In this document: in pieces, positions 46,680 to 55,080 of the stretch
How the letters are laid out: each line of letters begins with the position of its first letter
Numbering within the stretch: position 1 is the first letter of the stretch
Assembly (NCBI GenBank): GCA_963753815.1
Contig: CAVWDU010000004.1
Span: 372,001 to 436,000 of the forward strand
DNA: 64,000 nt
Direction of reading: 5' to 3'
DNA from: CAVWDU01 sp963753815
GTDB taxonomy: Bacteria; Pseudomonadota; Gammaproteobacteria; Pseudomonadales; Halieaceae
Notes under the pieces: model-generated
Databases searched by the model: none
What the model saw: only the letters and a program-made list of their open reading frames with translations
Told to the model about the DNA's origin: nothing
Position numbers and translations under genes: made by a program

Positions 46680-47734
46680 ATGAAGGAATTGCCGCTGTTC
46701 CCCTGTACGATTGTTGGCAGCTATCCACAGCCGGAATGGCTGATCGATCGCGACAAGCTCAAGGGACGATTTCCACCGCGCACGCGGGCCAGGGAGCTGT
46801 GGCGCATCCCGCCCGAACACCTTCTCGAGGCCCAACGCGACGCCACCCGACTGGCTATCCAGGACCAGGAGCGAGCCGGGCTGGATATCGTGACCGACGG
46901 CGAGGTGTGCCGGGAGAGTTACTCCAACCATTTTGCCACCGCGCTCGACGGCGTCGATCTCGACAATCCCGGTGAAGCGCTGGACCGCAGCGGCGAGCCA
47001 GTATTCGTTCCGCGTATAACGGGGCCGATCCGTCGTCGACATCCGGTAGGGGTCGAGGATGTCAGGTTCCTGCGGGCGCAACACGGACCGCGGGGTGAAA
47101 GTTCACGGTGCCGGGTCCGTTCACCATGGCACAACAGGCGCAGAACGATTATTACGGGTCTGATCGCGAGGCTGCGCTCGACTACGCGGCTGCCGTGAAC
47201 GAGGAAATCCGGGACCTGTTCAGCGCCGGTGCGGACGTGGTGCAACTCGATGAGCCCTACATGCAGGCCCGGCCCGAGGAGGCGAAGGCGTACGGGCTCG
47301 AGGTGCTCAATCGGGCACTTCAGGGTGTCGAGGGGAAAACCTGTGTCCACATCTGCTTCGGCTACGCGGCGCTGATTCATGAGCGCCCTGAGGGCTATTC
47401 CTATCTCCCCGAACTGGGCAGCGCCTGTTGTGACCAGATCTCCATTGAAACGGCGCAGTCCAATCTCGATTGCAGTGTTCTGGATTCGATCAGCAGGCAG
47501 GACGTTCTACTCGGCGTCATCGACCTGTCCACCGAGACCGTGGAATCGGTGGAAGAGATCAAGGCGCGGGTATTGCGGGCAGTCACTCACGTCGATGAGC
47601 AGCGCATCATCCTGGCGCCGGATTGCGGCATGAAGTACCTTTCCAGGGCGTCCGCCTTCGGCAAGCTTCGCGCCATGGTGCAGGCTGCCCGTGAGTTGCG
47701 CAGGGAGTTTTCACCGGCCACTGCGGCTCAATGA
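46680..47734 (+). pseudogene. MetE C-terminal-like methyltransferase, frame broken by two extra bases
   Basis: Homologue of the cobalamin-independent methionine synthase C-terminal barrel, a zinc-thiolate methyltransferase/CoM-type enzyme family. It is only about 350 residues, so without the MetE N-terminal half. Visible pieces are TIVGSYPQPEWLI, DIVTDGEVCRESY, VPGPFTMAQQAQ, QLDEPYM and the zinc motif region HICFGYA plus APDCGMKYL. The frame changes twice: an extra C at about 47079 and another at about 47104 restore RANTDRGVKVTVPGPFTM. If these are sequence errors, the gene is intact. It is the last gene of the catabolic operon, 4 bp after the CoA ligase gene. Confidence 0.75.
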
Positions 47735-47771
47735 GTTTTCGCCGGGGGGGGATTTACCCACCGTAAAAAGC

Positions 47772-47801
47772 GGTGATTTTTCCTGTACTGTCATTATAAT
47801 G
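47772..47801 (+). promoter_or_regulatory. Promoter with palindromic -10 for the zinc-uptake genes
   Basis: TATAAT at 47795-47800 lies inside the perfect palindrome CATTATAATG (47792-47801), with a weak -35 (GGTGAT, 17-bp spacing). A palindrome over the -10 is a typical place for a metal-responsive repressor of the Fur/Zur family; the site is not a full Zur consensus. Confidence 0.45.
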
Positions 47802-47827
47802 TGGGCCTGTTCTTTTTGGGTCGCGTA

Positions 47828-48133
47828 ATGATTCAGGGCGTCAGACAGCGCACTATCGCCGCAGGCAGGGCCAGGGTCCTGGTCCTGTTGGCGACGCTGT
47901 TGCTGGCCGGATCACCTGCACTCGAGGCGATTCACGACCATGCCTCGGGTGCAGCCTATGCCGATTGTCTGCTTTGCAAGCAGGCAGATGCGTCCGCGCT
48001 TCCCGTTATTTCCCAGCCGGTACTGGAGCGCGAGTCGTCACTGATTGTCGCACCCGCCACACGACCACAGACCCGCCTCCAGCGGTACAGGTCATTCTCC
48101 CCAAGAGGGCCTCCCAACCGTTCCCTGATCTGA
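47828..48133 (+). CDS. Small exported zinc-chaperone-like protein
   Basis: A 101-residue protein with a hydrophobic N-terminal signal (about 14-33) and the motif HDHASGAAYADCLLCKQ, combining His and Cys ligands. Small proteins of this form, sometimes annotated as zinc-uptake-system zinc chaperone or DUF2946-like, occur just upstream of ZnuD-type receptors. The stop is 27 bp before the next gene's ATG, so they form an operon. The start at 47828 is used because it begins the basic-hydrophobic signal and lies behind the promoter. Confidence 0.65.
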   Translation: MIQGVRQRTIAAGRARVLVLLATLLLAGSPALEAIHDHASGAAYADCLLCKQADASALPVISQPVLERESSLIVAPATRPQTRLQRYRSFSPRGPPNRSLI

Positions 48134-48159
48134 CACACCCATTCATCAGGAGAACTGCA

Positions 48160-50280
48160 ATGAAACGTTATGCACCCCTGGCGCTGGCTGTAGCCAGTGC
48201 CTGTACGGTGGCGGAAACGCCGCCCATGGAACATGTACTTGTCACCTACCCCCTGCACAAAAAGACCGCGGAGACAGCACTGCCGGTAACACTGCTGAGC
48301 GGTGAAGAGCTGCGTCGCGATGCCGGCGCGTCGATCGGGGATACCCTGGCTAACCTGCCGGGCCTCACCAACGCCTCCTTCGGGCCGGGCGTTGGCCAGC
48401 CCGTCATCCGCGGCCAACAGGGCCCCCGCGTCACCGTTCTGCAGAACGGCCTTCGCAGCGCTGATGTCGCCGGCCTCAGTGGCGATCATGCCGTCTCCGT
48501 GGAACCGCTGCTGGCAGACAGCATCGAGGTGCTCAGAGGCCCGTCCACGCTGCTGTACGGGGGCGGTGCCATCGGTGGTGTTGTCAACGTGGTCGACAAC
48601 CGTATACCGACTACCCTCGATCCCGAACTCAACAGCGCGCTCGAGTACCGACACGACTCCGCCTCCGACCTCGATAGCGTGGTCGGACGGATCGAAGGCG
48701 CCACGGGACGATTTGCCTGGCATGTCGATGGGCTCTATCGCGACTATGACGACCTGGAGATACCCGGCGAGGCCGCCCGCGAGCACCGCGACGAGGACCA
48801 CGATGACCGCGGGGAAGAGGGCGAACACGGTGAAGAGGAGACCACCGATGGCTACATCGCCAATACCGGCGGCAGGGCCAAAAGCCTGACGCTGGGCGGC
48901 GCCTATCATTTCGAAGACGGCTTTTTCGGGCTAGCGGTCAATCGCCTCGAAAACGAGTACGGCATTCCCGCCGGTGCCCACGAGCACGGCCACGAGGATG
49001 AAGACCACGGGGATGAAGACCACGGCGACGAAGACCACGATGAAGGTCACGATGAGGAGGGTCACGGTGAAGAAGAGGGCGGCGTCAGCCTCGACATCGA
49101 GCAGACCCGCTACGATGCGGCGCTGCACTGGCACACCCCGATCGCGGCTTTGGATGTGGTGCGCGGATTCGTGAGCTATACGGACTACGAGCACGCCGAA
49201 ATCGAGGGCGGCGGTGAGGTCGGTACCCGCTTTGATAAGGAGACCTGGGGTGGGCGATTGGAACTGGTGCACCGTCAGATGGGCGCCTTTCACGGGGTGT
49301 TTGGCCTGCAGACCTCTTTCGGCGAATTCAGCGCCATTGGCGAGGAGGCCTATATCCCGGCGACCGACTTCACTGAACTCGGTGTGTTCCTGGTCGAGGA
49401 TTACCACGCCGGCGACTGGCTTTTCGAGCTTGGGCTGCGCTATGACTGGGACGAGAGAGACCCCCAGCGTGGCGTGGCGCGCACGAAAGATTTCGGGGCT
49501 TTCAGTGCCTCGGCATCGGCCCTGTGGGAGATGAGCGACAGCTGGCAGCTGGGCCTCGCCCTGTCGCATTCCGAGCGGGCACCGTCCATAGAGGAACTGT
49601 ATTCCAACGCCGGCAACACGGGCCCGGATTCCTGGGTTGAACATGCTGCCACCGCTTCAATCGAGTTGGGCGATTCTGATCTCGACACCGAGGTGTCCAA
49701 CAATGCCGACCTCTCCCTGCGTTGGACCGGAGACAACAGCTGGGCCCACCTGACCCTGTTCTACAACGACTTCAGCGACTACATCAACCTGGTGAATACG
49801 GGGCTGGAAGTTGACGAAACACCGGTGCTGGCTTACGCACAGAATGATGCCGAGTTTTACGGCTTTGAGTTCGATAGCGACTTCGGCCTGGTTCAATTCG
49901 GCGGCGGTGAGCTGCGCGCGGGCCTTTGGGGCGATTACGTGCGCGGTGAGATAGACAGCGGCGACGACGTGCCGCGCCTGCCGCCATTGCGTATTGGTGC
50001 CCGCATGAGCTGGTTGTCGGATCGCTGGGAGCTGTGGACCCGGGTGCTGGATGTCGACGAACAGGACCGGCCCGGTGCCAACGAGGAGGCCACCGATGGT
50101 TATACCCGCTGGGATGCCGGTGCCGATTACCGGATGGGTTTCGGCGACAGCCAGATGACCTTGTTCCTGGCGCTCAACAACATGAGCGACGAGGAGATAC
50201 GCCTCAGCACATCGTTCCTGCGTGACGTTGCGCCGGAGGCTGGACGGTCATTCGAGGTCGGTGTGCGTTGGTTGTTGTGA
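48160..50280 (+). CDS. ZnuD-type TonB-dependent zinc receptor
   Basis: A 706-residue outer-membrane receptor. A signal peptide is present (1-20). The plug has GASIGDTLANLPGLTNASFGPGVGQPVIRGQQGPRV and LLADSIEVLRGPSTLLYGGGAIGGVVNVVDNRIP, the pattern of ZnuD. Two extracellular-loop regions (about 210-230 and 275-305) are packed with His, Asp and Glu (HDEDHDD-like and EDHGDEDHGDEDHD), a zinc-trapping feature. AGGAGA precedes the ATG. It is co-transcribed with the chaperone-like gene and ends 44 bp from a convergent metalloprotease gene. Confidence 0.92.
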   Translation: MKRYAPLALAVASACTVAETPPMEHVLVTYPLHKKTAETALPVTLLSGEELRRDAGASIGDTLANLPGLTNASFGPGVGQPVIRGQQGPRVTVLQNGLRSADVAGLSGDHAVSVEPLLADSIEVLRGPSTLLYGGGAIGGVVNVVDNRIPTTLDPELNSALEYRHDSASDLDSVVGRIEGATGRFAWHVDGLYRDYDDLEIPGEAAREHRDEDHDDRGEEGEHGEEETTDGYIANTGGRAKSLTLGGAYHFEDGFFGLAVNRLENEYGIPAGAHEHGHEDEDHGDEDHGDEDHDEGHDEEGHGEEEGGVSLDIEQTRYDAALHWHTPIAALDVVRGFVSYTDYEHAEIEGGGEVGTRFDKETWGGRLELVHRQMGAFHGVFGLQTSFGEFSAIGEEAYIPATDFTELGVFLVEDYHAGDWLFELGLRYDWDERDPQRGVARTKDFGAFSASASALWEMSDSWQLGLALSHSERAPSIEELYSNAGNTGPDSWVEHAATASIELGDSDLDTEVSNNADLSLRWTGDNSWAHLTLFYNDFSDYINLVNTGLEVDETPVLAYAQNDAEFYGFEFDSDFGLVQFGGGELRAGLWGDYVRGEIDSGDDVPRLPPLRIGARMSWLSDRWELWTRVLDVDEQDRPGANEEATDGYTRWDAGADYRMGFGDSQMTLFLALNNMSDEEIRLSTSFLRDVAPEAGRSFEVGVRWLL

Positions 50281-50284
50281 ATGT

Positions 50285-50314
50285 CCGCCCCCGGGTTGTG
50301 AAACCCGGGGGCGG
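50285..50314. terminator. Strong hairpin between convergent receptor and protease genes
   Basis: A 13-bp perfect stem (CCGCCCCCGGGTT / AACCCGGGGGCGG) with a GTGA tetraloop starts 5 bases after the receptor stop. There is no T tract, so termination efficiency is uncertain, but location and stability argue for a shared bidirectional terminator or mRNA 3'-end stabiliser. Confidence 0.65.
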
Positions 50315-50323
50315 GTGAGCTGC

Positions 50324-52906
50324 TTATTTCTTCGAGGCGCTCTTGGCCACGCTGACGGTGGCGCTGGCGGTCGCGGTATTGCCGGAGCCGTCGGTCACCG
50401 CATAGGTCACCGTGTAGATGCGACCATTGCCGCGGCCTGAGCGTTCCGCGCGCAGTGAGAAGCGGTAGTCCTCGGTACCGATCTCGGCGTCCTGGATGTC
50501 GTTCTCCGTGTCACCATCGCCGGTCCCGTTGTCGGGCTCGTTGCTGGTGATCGAGGCCAAAACCACGCTCGGGTTCGGGTCGCAGGTATCCCCCACGTCG
50601 ACTGTCGCCCGGATCTTGCGCAGCTTGTGGTTGGGTGCGGGGAACAGCTGGTCAGGTGTCAGCGAAATGCTGATCGTTGGCGGCGTGGTGTCCACCACGC
50701 TGACTGAGGCCGAGCACGAACCGGTGTTGCCCGACGCATCGGTGGTGGAGAAACCCACCGGGTTGTCGCCCAGGGGCAGCAGGTCGGGCGCGTCGTCTGT
50801 GGGCGGCGGCAGTGCCGCGTCGCAGGCGTCGGTCGCGGATGCCCCGTTGAAGAACGCGGTCAGCTGCGGGTCGATGCGTTCGATGCCGTTATCACCGGTG
50901 CATTCGACCACCACGTCGGTCGGGCAGCTCACGGTCGGCGCCAGTGTGTCCTGGACCGCGATCGGGTCTGAGAGGGCGAAGAACACGTTACCGAGCGCGT
51001 TGATGCGCAGCCGCGCATCCGCTGCCAGCGATGCCGGTCCGGCTACGGCCTCTTCGCCGTCGTTGGGGGTGTTAGACGCCAGCACGGTCGGAAAGCTGCC
51101 GCCGCCATCTGTCGACAACAAGACATCAACGTTCGTCGCCACGTTGCCCCCGCCCACGTTCCAGATCACGTCACTGGGGGCGTTGCACTCCAGGCCGCCG
51201 CCCGCGGAGGGCGAGGTGATGGCGAACGGGTCGCCCACGACCGTGAGGATGACATCGTCATCATCCGCACCGCCGCCGCCGGCCTGGTTGTCACGGGCGG
51301 TGGCGCGAAAATTCAGCATGCGATCCTGGCTGGGCAGTTGTTCGCCCAGCTTGTTGGGAAACAGGTTGGGCGATCCGGCCAGCAGGTCCTGGAAGTCGGG
51401 AAAGGTGCGGGTCTCCGCCATCGACGGCGGGAAGGAGCGGAACAGCGGGATCATACCGTCGTCAACCGCATTCAGCGGGTCGCGGTTGCCGAGGTCCATC
51501 TGCTCCCAGGTATAGGTGAGAGCGTCGCCGTCCGGGTCAGTGGCCGCGGCAGTCAACTCGAACGGTGTACCGCGCGGGATGGTGTAGTCCAGGCCCGCGT
51601 CGACCACGGGGATGCCGTTACCGGTGGGGGAGGCGACGCCGCACAGGCTGCCACTGCCCGCCTGTGTATAGGCTGTTATCTCCTGGCGGCTGCCGGCGTG
51701 AAAATACAGGTCGCCTACCTGGCTGCCCTGCACGTTGTCTGCACCGCAAATGCTGGAGTAGGACATGATGGTGGTGCCGCTGCCGGGCTCCCAGGCCGTG
51801 CTCGAAGACCAGGCGCCGGCGGGACAGGACTGGCCGTTGAACGTGTGCCTGCCGCCGTGCTGGTGACCCATCTCATGGGCAACCAGGAAAATGAAGTTGC
51901 CGTTGGTGGGGTTCGGGCCCTGGCTCCAGGCGCTGCCCTTGCTGCCGGTGGTGCACACGCAGCCGATGCAGCCGGCATTGCCGGAGATGCTGTTACCTGC
52001 GAGGTGGAACAGGTGGCCGATGTCGTAATTGGCGTCACCGATGTCCGCGTCTATGGCTGCCTGGGTTTCACCGTTTTTGTCCGCCAGTGGGAACGGGTCG
52101 GTGTCCGGGTCGTCATAGACGATCTGGTCGTTGTTTGCCACCAGCACCAGGCGCACAGAGACCTCGACCTCGTAGATTGCGTTGATGCCGTTGACGACGG
52201 CCGCAATCGCCTCCAGCGCGGCCGCCGGGTCGGCGAAGTTACTGGTATATTCGCCAGTGGCCGCCACTGCAAGCCTATAGGTTCTCAGCGTGTCACCGGC
52301 GGGCGCCAGGCCGGCGGCGGCGATCGGGCCTGAGAGTGAGGAGGTGGCCCCACCGAGGCCGGGCGCGAACGCATCCACCAGGCACTGGAAGCGCGTTTCC
52401 GGCTGGTCTTCTATCGTCGTCACCGCGTAGTTGTCAACGTCGCCGCGGGTAGCGGGTGAGACGAATGTCACACCCCCCGGACTGACGATCGTGGCCTGAA
52501 ATCCGTGCACGGTGCGGCTGAAGCGGACGCTGGTGGAGGCATCCCCAACGGCCTGGCCGCTGTAGGTCTCGATGCCCGGATAGCGCGCAGCGAGCTCCGG
52601 CGCCATGATCGGTGATCGCTGCACCCGGAAAGACACCATTTTTCCGTCGACGCCGGGCAGGGACAGCAGGGCACCGCTACCGCGGGCGACCGCGCCCTCC
52701 GCCGGGGCCCTGGCCAGCAGCCGCTGCAGGGCGCCGTGATTGAGCTGGTAGATACCCTTGCCCGGCGGCAGGTTTTCCCTGGCCGCCAGACCGGGCGGCA
52801 ATGACGTCCAGAGCCCGTCATCGGCAGGTTGTGCCTGCAAGGGCTGGGTGAAGGAGAGCGCGATGAGCGTGCCCATGGCAAGCACACTGACAAAGTGAGA
52901 TTTCAT
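50324..52906 (-). CDS. Secreted reprolysin-like zinc metalloprotease with C-terminal beta domains
   Basis: An 860-residue exported metzincin. A signal peptide (1-25) is followed by a propeptide-like domain, then the catalytic domain with HEMGHQHGGRHTFN, the extended H-E-x-x-H-x-x-G-x-x-H zinc motif of M12B-type proteases, and a Met-turn candidate (TIMSYSSICG). After residue about 440 come Ig/PKD-like and HYR-type beta domains (cadherin-like DAGLDYTIPRG, DTLAPTVSCPTDVVVEC, DTTPPTISISLTPDQLFPAPNHK). AGGGAGA precedes the ATG at 52906. The zinc dependency matches the neighbouring zinc-uptake operon, though that may be coincidence. Confidence 0.92.
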   Translation of the reverse strand: MKSHFVSVLAMGTLIALSFTQPLQAQPADDGLWTSLPPGLAARENLPPGKGIYQLNHGALQRLLARAPAEGAVARGSGALLSLPGVDGKMVSFRVQRSPIMAPELAARYPGIETYSGQAVGDASTSVRFSRTVHGFQATIVSPGGVTFVSPATRGDVDNYAVTTIEDQPETRFQCLVDAFAPGLGGATSSLSGPIAAAGLAPAGDTLRTYRLAVAATGEYTSNFADPAAALEAIAAVVNGINAIYEVEVSVRLVLVANNDQIVYDDPDTDPFPLADKNGETQAAIDADIGDANYDIGHLFHLAGNSISGNAGCIGCVCTTGSKGSAWSQGPNPTNGNFIFLVAHEMGHQHGGRHTFNGQSCPAGAWSSSTAWEPGSGTTIMSYSSICGADNVQGSQVGDLYFHAGSRQEITAYTQAGSGSLCGVASPTGNGIPVVDAGLDYTIPRGTPFELTAAATDPDGDALTYTWEQMDLGNRDPLNAVDDGMIPLFRSFPPSMAETRTFPDFQDLLAGSPNLFPNKLGEQLPSQDRMLNFRATARDNQAGGGGADDDDVILTVVGDPFAITSPSAGGGLECNAPSDVIWNVGGGNVATNVDVLLSTDGGGSFPTVLASNTPNDGEEAVAGPASLAADARLRINALGNVFFALSDPIAVQDTLAPTVSCPTDVVVECTGDNGIERIDPQLTAFFNGASATDACDAALPPPTDDAPDLLPLGDNPVGFSTTDASGNTGSCSASVSVVDTTPPTISISLTPDQLFPAPNHKLRKIRATVDVGDTCDPNPSVVLASITSNEPDNGTGDGDTENDIQDAEIGTEDYRFSLRAERSGRGNGRIYTVTYAVTDGSGNTATASATVSVAKSASKK

Positions 52907-53031
52907 GATCGTCTCCCTGGGGCCTGGTCGGCATACACTGCCTGCCCGCAAAAAGGTATTACTCGTTCACTTTTGTTTAGTACACCCGCGGACTTTTCGC
53001 AAGTGGGGGGAGCGTAGGTTGGGTGCGTTCG

Positions 53032-53603
53032 TTACGAACTGTGACACGCTAGCAGCCGCTCGACAGCCACGCGCCCGGTGAACCTGTCGAGACCAGCGAA
53101 GCTGCCCGTCAGCGTTGTGCCGGTAATGAGGTGGGCACACAGTTGCGCCATGCCGGGTGCACTCTGCACCCCGTAGCCCCCCTGGCCGGCGAGCCAGAAA
53201 AACCCGGTGCAGCGGGGATCGAAACCCACCACAAAGGTTCGATCAGGCGCAAAACTGCGCAGACCTGCCCAGCGATGGTTCACCTTGCGAACGTCGAGGT
53301 CGCCGCCGGTGGTGTCTCTCAACGCACAGCAGGGGAAGTCCGGTCGGAAGATGGGCACCATCTCCCGCGCCGCATCTGCACCAATGGACTCGAGCGTGCT
53401 GATCTCTCTGCGCATGGCGTCCATAGCCGCGCTCTGATCATTCCGCCCGACAAACAGGCAGTCCCGGGGACGCAACAGGGTGGCGTCGGTAAACGCCGCT
53501 GGCGGGCTGCGGAAAAATGACTCGGCTGCGCGAGTGATACCCCGGCAATTCCGCCACCGATGACAACGATGTCTGCGTTGGTGTCTGCCCGTTTTCGTGC
53601 CAT
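53032..53603 (-). pseudogene. FAD-dependent oxidoreductase (DAO family) remnant with two internal deletions
   Basis: The N-terminus reads MARKRADTNADIVVIGGGIAGVS, the FAD-binding Rossmann motif, then a frame change. The next part (ITRAAESFFRSPPAAFTDATLLRPRDCLFVGRNDQ) matches the family after a gap of about 45 residues. After LDV the sequence jumps to RKVNHRWAGLRSFAPDRTFVVGFDP and AGQGGYGVQSAP, skipping about 200 residues of the usual 380-residue protein. Two deletions, one with a frameshift, make it non-functional. It would have been a D-amino-acid-oxidase/glycine-oxidase-type flavoenzyme. Confidence 0.8.
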
Positions 53604-53785
53604 TGCTGTTGTCCGATGAGGGTTCCAACTGGCAAGTGTACCGCGCCTGATCGAACAGGTGCGGTATCACGGGGGGTTGTGTTCGGATCGTCGACGCCAA
53701 GCGACAATGTACCCACGGTCACATCGCGAATAGCAATCGCTACTCTCGGGGCGAAGTGCCGATAGCGTCCTGGAGAATTCCAGCT

Positions 53786-54841
53786 TTAGGCCGCTGAGTG
53801 CAACACCCGGTCGGCAAGGCGGCCGAACAGCGCGCGCTCCAGCTCGAGGATCGCCTGAACCTGCCGGTCTGCCTGTTGCCACAGGGAGGCGTCACCCGCA
53901 TCGGAGGTGAGCTGTTGCATGGTTGGCGACAGGCCGTTCCAGGCGTCCGCCGCCCTGCCTGCCAGGGTGACGTCAGCCGCGGTTACCAGGTCGGGGCGCT
54001 GCACCTTTGCCCACGCCATGAAGGCGTGAAAATGATCGCGGAAAAAGCCGCCCCCGGTGCCGAATTTGACGATGGCGCTGTCGACATAGCGTGCGTGATC
54101 CGCCGCGTTCTGCCGCTCGGGCCACAGCTGCATCTGCTCGCGAAATGTCTCCAGCCCCTCAAGGCCTACGGCCAGCACCGAGCCCATTGTGCCCTGGGCT
54201 GCGGCCATGAGGTCGCGCTGGGACGTGTCCAGGCCCTGCATTCGCTCCACGGTTTTGCCCAGGGCGCGCCCGCACGCCTCTGGCAGGCTGTGGCGGACTG
54301 TTGCGGAATGAAACTTGCCCCACAGGTTGTGGGTCGAGACACTGTCCGGCGGGTTGCGGCTCAGCCCAACGGCTGCCATGGAGCAGGTTTGCGTCTCGAC
54401 GTCGGTTCGATCGGCAACGTAGACCTCTTCCCGTTCGTCATCGAAACCCAGCAGCACGAAACGATGGGCGGGAAAGTGCACCTTGAACTGCCGGTAGTCC
54501 AGGTAGTAGATGTCACCACTGAGCATGGTCGGTCGCCCGGCGATGATTTCCTGCCTGACCGCTTGCCACGCTGCGTCATCGTCCGGGTCGATGATTTCCG
54601 AGTAGTCGATGCCCAGCGTGTCGGCGAGGTCGGCCTCCATGCTGGAGCCACGCCCGAACAGCATGAACGGGGGGTTGACCGGGTCTGCGGTGAAGAACAC
54701 CGTGTCGAGGCCGGCCCCAAGGCCGAACACCACGGCTTCATCCAGGTCCAGTCGACAGTAGTGATAGATGAGATTGCGCATGGCGCCGCTGCCGCAGTGT
54801 CCCGCGATCAGGTTGCGGTAATCTTCGATAAGAACGCGCAT
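53786..54841 (-). CDS. BtrH N-terminal domain / DUF4872 protein
   Basis: A 351-residue cytoplasmic protein. The N-terminal third has the BtrH-like pattern: GHCGSGAMRNLIYHYCRLDLDEAVVFGLGAGL, with the acyl-transfer Cys/His neighbourhood (HCGS), and GRPTMLSGDIYYLDYRQFKVHFPAHRFVLLGFDDEREEVYVADR. The rest fits DUF4872. BtrH transfers an acyl group from a carrier protein in butirosin synthesis, but the stand-alone family is much wider, and no carrier protein or synthase gene is nearby. AGGGAG precedes the ATG. Function unknown. Confidence 0.8.
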   Translation of the reverse strand: MRVLIEDYRNLIAGHCGSGAMRNLIYHYCRLDLDEAVVFGLGAGLDTVFFTADPVNPPFMLFGRGSSMEADLADTLGIDYSEIIDPDDDAAWQAVRQEIIAGRPTMLSGDIYYLDYRQFKVHFPAHRFVLLGFDDEREEVYVADRTDVETQTCSMAAVGLSRNPPDSVSTHNLWGKFHSATVRHSLPEACGRALGKTVERMQGLDTSQRDLMAAAQGTMGSVLAVGLEGLETFREQMQLWPERQNAADHARYVDSAIVKFGTGGGFFRDHFHAFMAWAKVQRPDLVTAADVTLAGRAADAWNGLSPTMQQLTSDAGDASLWQQADRQVQAILELERALFGRLADRVLHSAA

Positions 54842-55080
54842 GGAAGGGCTCCCTGGATCATGGCGTTTGCGGGCTGGCGCTCGGCACGCACTGTTGTTGG
54901 TGCGATGACAGTAAACGAGTATGGGTGCGGAGCTGTCAAGCGAGGCGGTGCTTCTGCGGCGGGCCGCCGGCCGATCACCGGCGTGGCGACGCTTTCCTTC
55001 GCTCGCTGTGTTTGGTACTTTCTGCCACCGTCGCCCGCCAAGCTGAGCCGCCGCCAGTGCTCGTCACCCCGAGGTGATTC

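Noticed and set aside
46680..47734. Programmed frameshifting in the MetE-like gene
   Set aside because: Two separate one-base shifts are needed, without a slippery sequence or stimulating structure; error or mutation is simpler.
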